Shown piece by piece: positions 4,882-9,113 of a DNA stretch of 9,113 nucleotides. The first letter of the stretch is position 1. Each line of letters begins with the position of its first letter. The notes beneath the pieces were generated by a model that worked only from the letters and a program-made list of their open reading frames with translations, was not told the DNA's origin and did no database searches. The stretch is from Burkholderiales bacterium (lineage in GTDB: Bacteria > Pseudomonadota > Gammaproteobacteria > Burkholderiales > SG8-39), in NCBI GenBank assembly GCA_017880745.1, contig JADGRR010000090.1, positions 1 through 9,113 on the forward strand, written 5' to 3'. The position numbers were made by a program, and so were the translations under genes.

Positions 4882-6498
4882 ATGGCAGGACACCAGGTGC
4901 GACGCTGGAACGGATGGGGCGACGACAGTATTGAACTCGCGCTGAACGCGGAGGCGCTGGCGTTTCTGCAGCAGCGCATCGGCCAGTCCAGGCCGTTCCA
5001 GGATGCGACGCTGGCCGAGGCCTGCCGCAACATTGCGCCCAGCCGGCTGCAAGCGCACCGCTTGATAGACACCGCGCCGGAGACGCGACTGCGCTGCGGG
5101 CTCGGCCAAAGCCTGCCCGACTGGCTGAAGCTGCGCTACGGCAGAATAGACGTCGTGCCCGATGGCGTTGCCTATCCGGAAAGCGGCGAGCAGGTGCGCG
5201 AGTTGCTCGATTACGCCCGGGGCTGCGCCGCGGCAGTCATTGCCTACGGCGGCGGCACCAGCGTGGCCGGCCAACTGACGGCGCTCGCCGGCGGCAAGCC
5301 GGTGCTGACCATCAGCCTCGCGCGGTTGACGCCGTTCATGGAGCTCGACCGCGAGGCGCAGCTGGCGCGTTTCGGCGCCGGCATCGCCGGTCCGGATCTG
5401 GAGGCGCAGTTGCGCGCGCAGGGTTACACCCTCGGTCATTTTCCCCAGTCGTTCGAGTATTCGACGCTGGGCGGCTGGATCGCCACGCGCTCCTCCGGCC
5501 AGCAATCGCTGCGTTACGGCCGTATCGAGCAACTGTTCGCCGGGGGTCGGATCGAAACGCCCAGCGGCACGCTGGTCATTCCGACTTTTCCGGCGTCGGC
5601 GGCCGGAATCGATCTGCGTGAAATGGTGCTGGGCTCCGAAGGCCGCCTCGGCATACTGACCGAAGCCAGCGTGCGCGTCACGCCGCTGCCGGAGAGCGAA
5701 TCGTTTCATGCGGTGTTTTTCCCCGATTGGGCCCGGGCGGAAAACGCGGTGCGCGCGATCGCGCAGGCCCGGTTGCCGTTGTCGCTGCTGCGCCTGTCCA
5801 GCGCGACCGAAACGCTGACCACGCTGACTTTGGCCGGTCACAAGACGCTGGTCGGGCTGCTGCAAGGTTACCTCGCCTGGCGCGGTTGCAAGGATGGCAA
5901 ATGCCTGCTGCTGCTGGGCGCATCCGGCCGGCGTTCTGGCGTCGCCGGCGCGCTCAGGCAGGCGCTGGTCATCGCGCGCGCCGGGCATGGCATCCATGTC
6001 GGGCGCGCGCTGGGAGAGAAATGGAAACAGAATCGTTTTCGCGGCGTCTATCTGCGCAATGCGCTGTGGCAGAACGGCTACGCGGTGGATACCGCCGAGA
6101 CCGCCGTCGACTGGCCGCGGGTCGGCGCCATGATGCAGGCGATCGAACAGGCGGCGACAGACGCATTGGCCGCGGGCGGCGAGCGGCTGCACACCTATAC
6201 CCATCTGTCGCACCTGTATGCGCAGGGGGCGAGCGTCTACGGTACCTTTGTCTGGCGGCTCTCGGGCGACTACGACGCGGACCTTGCGCGCTGGCGTGCG
6301 CTGAAAGCCGCGGTGTGCGCGGCGATCGTGGCCAACCGCGGCAGCATCAGCCATCAGCATGGCGTAGGCACCGATCACGCGCCCTATCTGGCTGCGGAAA
6401 AAGGCGAACTCGGCATCGGCGCGATGCGAGCGCTATTCCGTCATTTCGATCCGCACGGCATGATGAATCCGGGCAAGCTCCTGCCGCCCGAAATTTGA
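4882..6498 (+). CDS. FAD-dependent alkyl-DHAP synthase (AGPS)-like protein
   Basis: A 538-residue flavoprotein of the VAO/PCMH fold that resembles alkyldihydroxyacetonephosphate synthase, which swaps the acyl chain of acyl-DHAP for a fatty alcohol to create an ether bond. Features in order are the N-terminal AGPS signature RRWNGWGDDS (7-16), the FAD-binding loop YGGGTSVAG (122-130), GHFPQS (His186), the FAD segment EYSTLGGWIATRSSG (192-206), LGSEGRLGILTEA, then LLRLSS (Arg304), YLRNAL (Arg392), GASVYG (Tyr453) and HQHGVG (491-496). These align with human His300, Arg419, Arg515, Tyr578 and the HHH motif. It is shorter than the eukaryotic enzyme because it lacks the peroxisomal leader. The ATG has no clear Shine-Dalgarno. 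It ends 5 bp before glpD, so the two are co-transcribed. A glycolate- or lactate-oxidase role is the alternative, but RWNGWG argues against it. Confidence 0.85.
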   Translation: MAGHQVRRWNGWGDDSIELALNAEALAFLQQRIGQSRPFQDATLAEACRNIAPSRLQAHRLIDTAPETRLRCGLGQSLPDWLKLRYGRIDVVPDGVAYPESGEQVRELLDYARGCAAAVIAYGGGTSVAGQLTALAGGKPVLTISLARLTPFMELDREAQLARFGAGIAGPDLEAQLRAQGYTLGHFPQSFEYSTLGGWIATRSSGQQSLRYGRIEQLFAGGRIETPSGTLVIPTFPASAAGIDLREMVLGSEGRLGILTEASVRVTPLPESESFHAVFFPDWARAENAVRAIAQARLPLSLLRLSSATETLTTLTLAGHKTLVGLLQGYLAWRGCKDGKCLLLLGASGRRSGVAGALRQALVIARAGHGIHVGRALGEKWKQNRFRGVYLRNALWQNGYAVDTAETAVDWPRVGAMMQAIEQAATDALAAGGERLHTYTHLSHLYAQGASVYGTFVWRLSGDYDADLARWRALKAAVCAAIVANRGSISHQHGVGTDHAPYLAAEKGELGIGAMRALFRHFDPHGMMNPGKLLPPEI

Positions 6499-6503
6499 AC
6501 GCC

Positions 6504-8135
6504 ATGTGGCGGAGGAACTGGCGCGAGCAACTGCCGGCCATCCTGGCCGGCGATTGGGATATCGTCACCATCGGCGGCGGCATCACCGGCGCGGGCATCC
6601 TGCTCGAAGCGGCGCGCCAGGGCCTGCGCGTATTGCTGGTGGAGCAGCGCGATTTCGCCTGGGGCACCTCCAGCCGTTCGTCCAAACTCGTGCATGGCGG
6701 ACTGCGTTATCTGAAGGAAGGCAAGCTGCTTCTTACGCGCGCATCGGTGCAGGAGCGAAAAAACCTGCTGCGCGAAGCTGCCGGCCTGGTTGAGCCGCAG
6801 AGTTTCGCTTTCGCCGATTACCGCGGGCGCAAGCCGGGGCGCTGGCTGTTCTCGCTCGGGCTGACGCTATACGACTGGATGGCCGGGCAGCGCTCGCGCC
6901 GCTACTACCCGGCGGATGAGTTTCTGCTGCTGGCGCCGCACATCGAGCGCGCCGGGCTGAAAGGCGGCATGTGCTACGGTGATGCCAAGACCGACGATGC
7001 GCGGCTGGTGCTGCGCGTGCTGCAGGAAGCGCTCGCAGCCGGCGGCGTCGCAGTCAATTACCTGGCGGCGACGCAGGTGCTGCGCACCGGGGGTAATGCG
7101 GACGGGGTGGAACTGCTCGATGCGCTGAGCGGCGCGATCTATACGATCAAAGCCAAAGTGGTCGTCAGCGCCACCGGCGCCTGGGCCGATGATCTGCGGC
7201 AGAATGCCGCGGCCGGACCCAAGCTTCGCCCTTTGCGCGGCAGTCATCTGCTGCTGCCGGCCTGGCGCCTGCCGGTGGCGCAGGCAGTGAGCCTGATGCA
7301 TCCGCGCGACGGCCGGCCGGTATTTGCGTTTCCGTGGGAAGGCGTGACGCTGGTCGGCACTACCGATGTCGATCACGGCACCGGCATGAAGGTGGAAGCA
7401 TCGATCACGCCCGATGAAGTCGCCTACCTGATGCAGGCGCTTGAATTCCAGTTTCCGGAACTCCGTCTCGGCCTGGACGACATCATCGCCACGTTCGCCG
7501 GCGTGCGCCCGGTGATCGATAGCGGCAAGGCGGATCCATCCAGGGAGGCACGCGACCACGCCGTCTGGCTGGAACACGGCTTGTTGACCGTCACCGGCGG
7601 CAAGCTGACCACGTTCCGCCTGATCGCGCTGGATGCGCTCGCGCATTGCGAGCCGCTGTTGCCGCGCCAGCACCGGCGCCCGCACGCTTCGCGAACTTTC
7701 CGGCAACCCGAGCCGCTGCCGGCGAACCGAGCGCTGACGGCAGCGCAGGCGCAGAGGCTGCAGGGCCGTTACGGCATGCACGCGGCCGAATTGCTGGCGG
7801 CAGCATGCGGCGGCGAGCTCGAGACCATCGCCGGCAGCGAAACCCTGTGGGCCGAATTGCGCTGGGCGGCGCGCGCCGAGGCGGTGACGCACCTGGAAGA
7901 TCTGCTGCTGCGCCGCACCCGTCTCGGCCTGCAACTGCGTCTGGGCGGCGCAGAACTCCTGCTGCGCATCCGCGCAATCTGCCAGGCGGAACTTGGCTGG
8001 GACGATCAACGCTGGCTAGCGGAGGAAGCCGCATATCTGGCCTTGTGGCGCCGGCACTACAGCCTGCCGCCGCGCGAAACCATACCGGACTGGCGCGCAG
8101 GTGGCGCGGCCGCGCCAAGACCAATTACAAAATGA
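6504..8135 (+). CDS. glpD: FAD-dependent glycerol-3-phosphate dehydrogenase
   Basis: A 543-residue homologue of aerobic GlpD, the membrane-associated flavoenzyme that oxidises glycerol-3-phosphate to DHAP and passes electrons to quinone. Visible are the dinucleotide-binding motif DIVTIGGGITGAG (19-31), an acidic residue after RVLLVE, SSRSSKLVHGGLRYL (His64 region), TDDARLVL (163-170), GSHLLLP, VGTTDVD, FAGVRP (Arg335) and TGGKLTTFR (Lys367); the last two match substrate-binding Arg and Lys in E. coli GlpD. The C-terminal DAO_C domain is seen around HLEDLLLRRTRLGL (463-476). It is about 40 residues longer than the E. coli enzyme. A longer open frame runs upstream, but homology begins at the ATG at 6504, which has no good Shine-Dalgarno and sits 5 bp after the AGPS-like stop, suggesting translational coupling. 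In this cluster it would provide DHAP. Confidence 0.93.
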   Translation: MWRRNWREQLPAILAGDWDIVTIGGGITGAGILLEAARQGLRVLLVEQRDFAWGTSSRSSKLVHGGLRYLKEGKLLLTRASVQERKNLLREAAGLVEPQSFAFADYRGRKPGRWLFSLGLTLYDWMAGQRSRRYYPADEFLLLAPHIERAGLKGGMCYGDAKTDDARLVLRVLQEALAAGGVAVNYLAATQVLRTGGNADGVELLDALSGAIYTIKAKVVVSATGAWADDLRQNAAAGPKLRPLRGSHLLLPAWRLPVAQAVSLMHPRDGRPVFAFPWEGVTLVGTTDVDHGTGMKVEASITPDEVAYLMQALEFQFPELRLGLDDIIATFAGVRPVIDSGKADPSREARDHAVWLEHGLLTVTGGKLTTFRLIALDALAHCEPLLPRQHRRPHASRTFRQPEPLPANRALTAAQAQRLQGRYGMHAAELLAAACGGELETIAGSETLWAELRWAARAEAVTHLEDLLLRRTRLGLQLRLGGAELLLRIRAICQAELGWDDQRWLAEEAAYLALWRRHYSLPPRETIPDWRAGGAAAPRPITK

Positions 8136-8144
8136 GGGAATCCA

Positions 8145-8175
8145 GGTGGGAAAGGAAGAGTCCCACCGCTTCCTT
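8145..8175 (+). promoter_or_regulatory. Two mutually exclusive stem-loops after glpD
   Basis: GGTGGGA (8145-8151) pairs with TCCCACC (8161-8167), and AAGGAAG (8152-8158) pairs with CTTCCTT (8169-8175). Both stems are perfect 7-bp helices, but they interlock, so only one can form comfortably. There is no T-tract, so it is not a classical terminator. It lies 10 bp after the glpD stop and could act as a partial terminator or an RNA switch ahead of the kinase gene. Confidence 0.4.
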
Positions 8176-8205
8176 GGCCCCCTCATGCTCCCCTGAATCA
8201 GAGGC

Positions 8206-8226
8206 CGTTTCAGTTATTCTGAAACG
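8206..8226 (+). promoter_or_regulatory. Perfect 8-bp stem-loop upstream of kinase gene
   Basis: CGTTTCAG and CTGAAACG flank TTATT, a perfect 8-bp inverted repeat with a 5-base centre, ending 47 bp before the kinase ATG. It may be an operator or an mRNA hairpin; no T-tract follows it. TATTCT in the centre (8215-8220) resembles a -10 box but lacks a matching -35. Confidence 0.45.
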
Positions 8227-8273
8227 TCCGCCAATCTAACAGCGGCAATCCGGTTTTCCTGTCAGGATACTGC

Positions 8274-9113
8274 ATGTCCGGCGACTATATCCTGTCGATC
8301 GACAACGGCACGCAAAGCGTGCGCGCGCTGTTGTTCGACCTGCACGGCAATATTGTCGCCAAAGCGCAAGTGCATCTGGAAGCTTATTTTTCCGAGCACC
8401 CGGGTTGGGCCGAGCATGATCCCGAGGACTATTGGCAGGCCGTGTGCGTTGCGTGCCAACGGCTGTGGGCGCATAGCGGGATTGCGAACAGCGCCGTCCG
8501 GGGTGTCGCCGTCACCACCCAACGCGGAACGGTGATCAATCTGGACAAGCAGGGCAAGCCGCTGCGCCCGGCGATCACCTGGCTCGATCAGCGGCGCACT
8601 GACACTGTGCCGCCTATCAGCGCGTGGTGGACTTTGGCATTCAAGCTGGCGCGGGTGGACGGCACGATTGATTTTTTCCGCGGCGAAGCGGAAATAAACT
8701 GGATCAAGGTCAACCAGCCGGACATATGGAGGCTGACCGACAAATTCCTGTTGCTCTCCGGCTACCTGAATTACCGGCTGTGCGGCCGCTTCGTCGATTC
8801 GGCCGGTTCACAGGTTGCCTATGTGCCTTTCGACTACAAGCGGCTTAGATGGGCCACTCAAAGCGACTGGAAATGGCAGGCGTTGGCGCTCGAGCGCGGG
8901 ATGCTGCCGGAACTGGCAGCGCCCGGGGCCGTGATCGGCGAGATCACTGCCGACGCTGCGGCTGCCACCGGCATACGGGCGGGCACGCCGCTGCTCGCCG
9001 CCGCCGCCGACAAGGCCTGCGAAGTCATAGGCGCCGGCTGCCTCGCGCCGCAAATCGGCTGCCTCAGTTACGGCACCACCGCGACCATCAATACCACCAG
9101 CGCGACGTATCTA
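8274..9113 (+). CDS. FGGY-family carbohydrate/polyol kinase (3' end outside window)
   Basis: The first 280 residues of an FGGY kinase, the ATP-dependent sugar/polyol kinase family with two actin-like domains; about 200-250 residues are missing. The N-terminal ATP-binding strand is ILSIDNGTQSVRALLFD (6-22), followed by GWAEHDPEDYW, VTTQRG (Arg84), ITWLDQRRTD, the hinge region, the catalytic base Asp246 in AAADKAC, and the second-domain phosphate loop LSYGTTATINT. Arg84 and Asp246 fall at the same positions as in E. coli GlpK, but GlpK's glycerol-contacting Glu85 is Gly here and its Tyr136 appears to be Phe (FFRG), so specificity for plain glycerol is doubtful. The ATG is preceded by AGGAT at 8264-8268. 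It lies 138 bp after glpD with hairpins between them, so it may be separately tuned, but the context suggests phosphorylation of a glycerol-like substrate. Confidence 0.9.
   Translation, partial: MSGDYILSIDNGTQSVRALLFDLHGNIVAKAQVHLEAYFSEHPGWAEHDPEDYWQAVCVACQRLWAHSGIANSAVRGVAVTTQRGTVINLDKQGKPLRPAITWLDQRRTDTVPPISAWWTLAFKLARVDGTIDFFRGEAEINWIKVNQPDIWRLTDKFLLLSGYLNYRLCGRFVDSAGSQVAYVPFDYKRLRWATQSDWKWQALALERGMLPELAAPGAVIGEITADAAAATGIRAGTPLLAAAADKACEVIGAGCLAPQIGCLSYGTTATINTTSATYL

Noticed and set aside
3737..4945. 402-aa plus-strand open frame
   Set aside because: It is antisense to the hydrolase with its intact catalytic triad. The translation is Arg/Gln/Ala-rich without motifs.
4804..6378. 524-aa open frame on the minus strand
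   Set aside because: It lies antisense to the well-supported AGPS-like gene. Its translation is Arg/Gln/Ala-rich with no motifs, as expected for a shadow frame in GC-rich DNA.
5727..6503. Upstream extension of the glpD reading frame
   Set aside because: It overlaps the AGPS-like gene in another frame and reads as low-complexity Arg/Ala. GlpD homology starts right after the ATG at 6504.
6867..8009. 380-aa open frame on the minus strand
   Set aside because: It is antisense to glpD, which shows clear motifs throughout. The translation is Gln/Arg/Ala-rich with no family features.

Overview
The window looks like a piece of a GC-rich proteobacterial chromosome, most likely a betaproteobacterium. 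The basis is how closely the AtpD and AtpC proteins resemble that class, the atpD-atpC order, and a GTAG-headed REP hairpin after the operon. This assignment comes from recalled family sequences, not a search.

Layout. (1) Positions 1-1591 hold the 3' end of the ATP synthase operon: atpD (5' end cut off by the window) and atpC, separated by a short spacer with a perfect 22-bp palindrome. A REP-like hairpin and a strong bidirectional terminator follow. (2) Positions 1877-2284 hold a small plus-strand hypothetical gene with an Ala/Pro-rich tail. (3) Positions 2285-3859 are a patchwork with lower GC in places. On the minus strand it carries a duplicated TM2-domain membrane protein, an orphan 78-aa gene with a very strong Shine-Dalgarno, and just upstream of that a frameshifted, truncated remnant of a response-regulator receiver domain. 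About 400 bp without a convincing gene follow, containing a 15-bp tandem repeat and an AT-rich patch. (4) Positions 3860-9113 hold a glycerolipid-type cluster: a minus-strand monoacylglycerol lipase-like alpha/beta hydrolase, diverging from a plus-strand series of an alkyl-DHAP synthase (AGPS)-like flavoprotein, a GlpD-type glycerol-3-phosphate dehydrogenase and an FGGY-family kinase cut by the window end.

How the genes may work together. The last four genes share glycerol, glycerol-3-phosphate and DHAP as plausible metabolites. The lipase could release glycerol, the kinase could phosphorylate glycerol or a related polyol, GlpD makes DHAP, and AGPS enzymes use acyl-DHAP plus a fatty alcohol to make the ether bond of ether lipids. 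The AGPS-like protein keeps the residues known to matter in the eukaryotic enzyme. The kinase lacks the glycerol-binding Glu of classical GlpK, so its substrate is open. An uncharacterised bacterial ether-lipid or alkyl-glycerol locus is the most interesting reading, but it is an inference.
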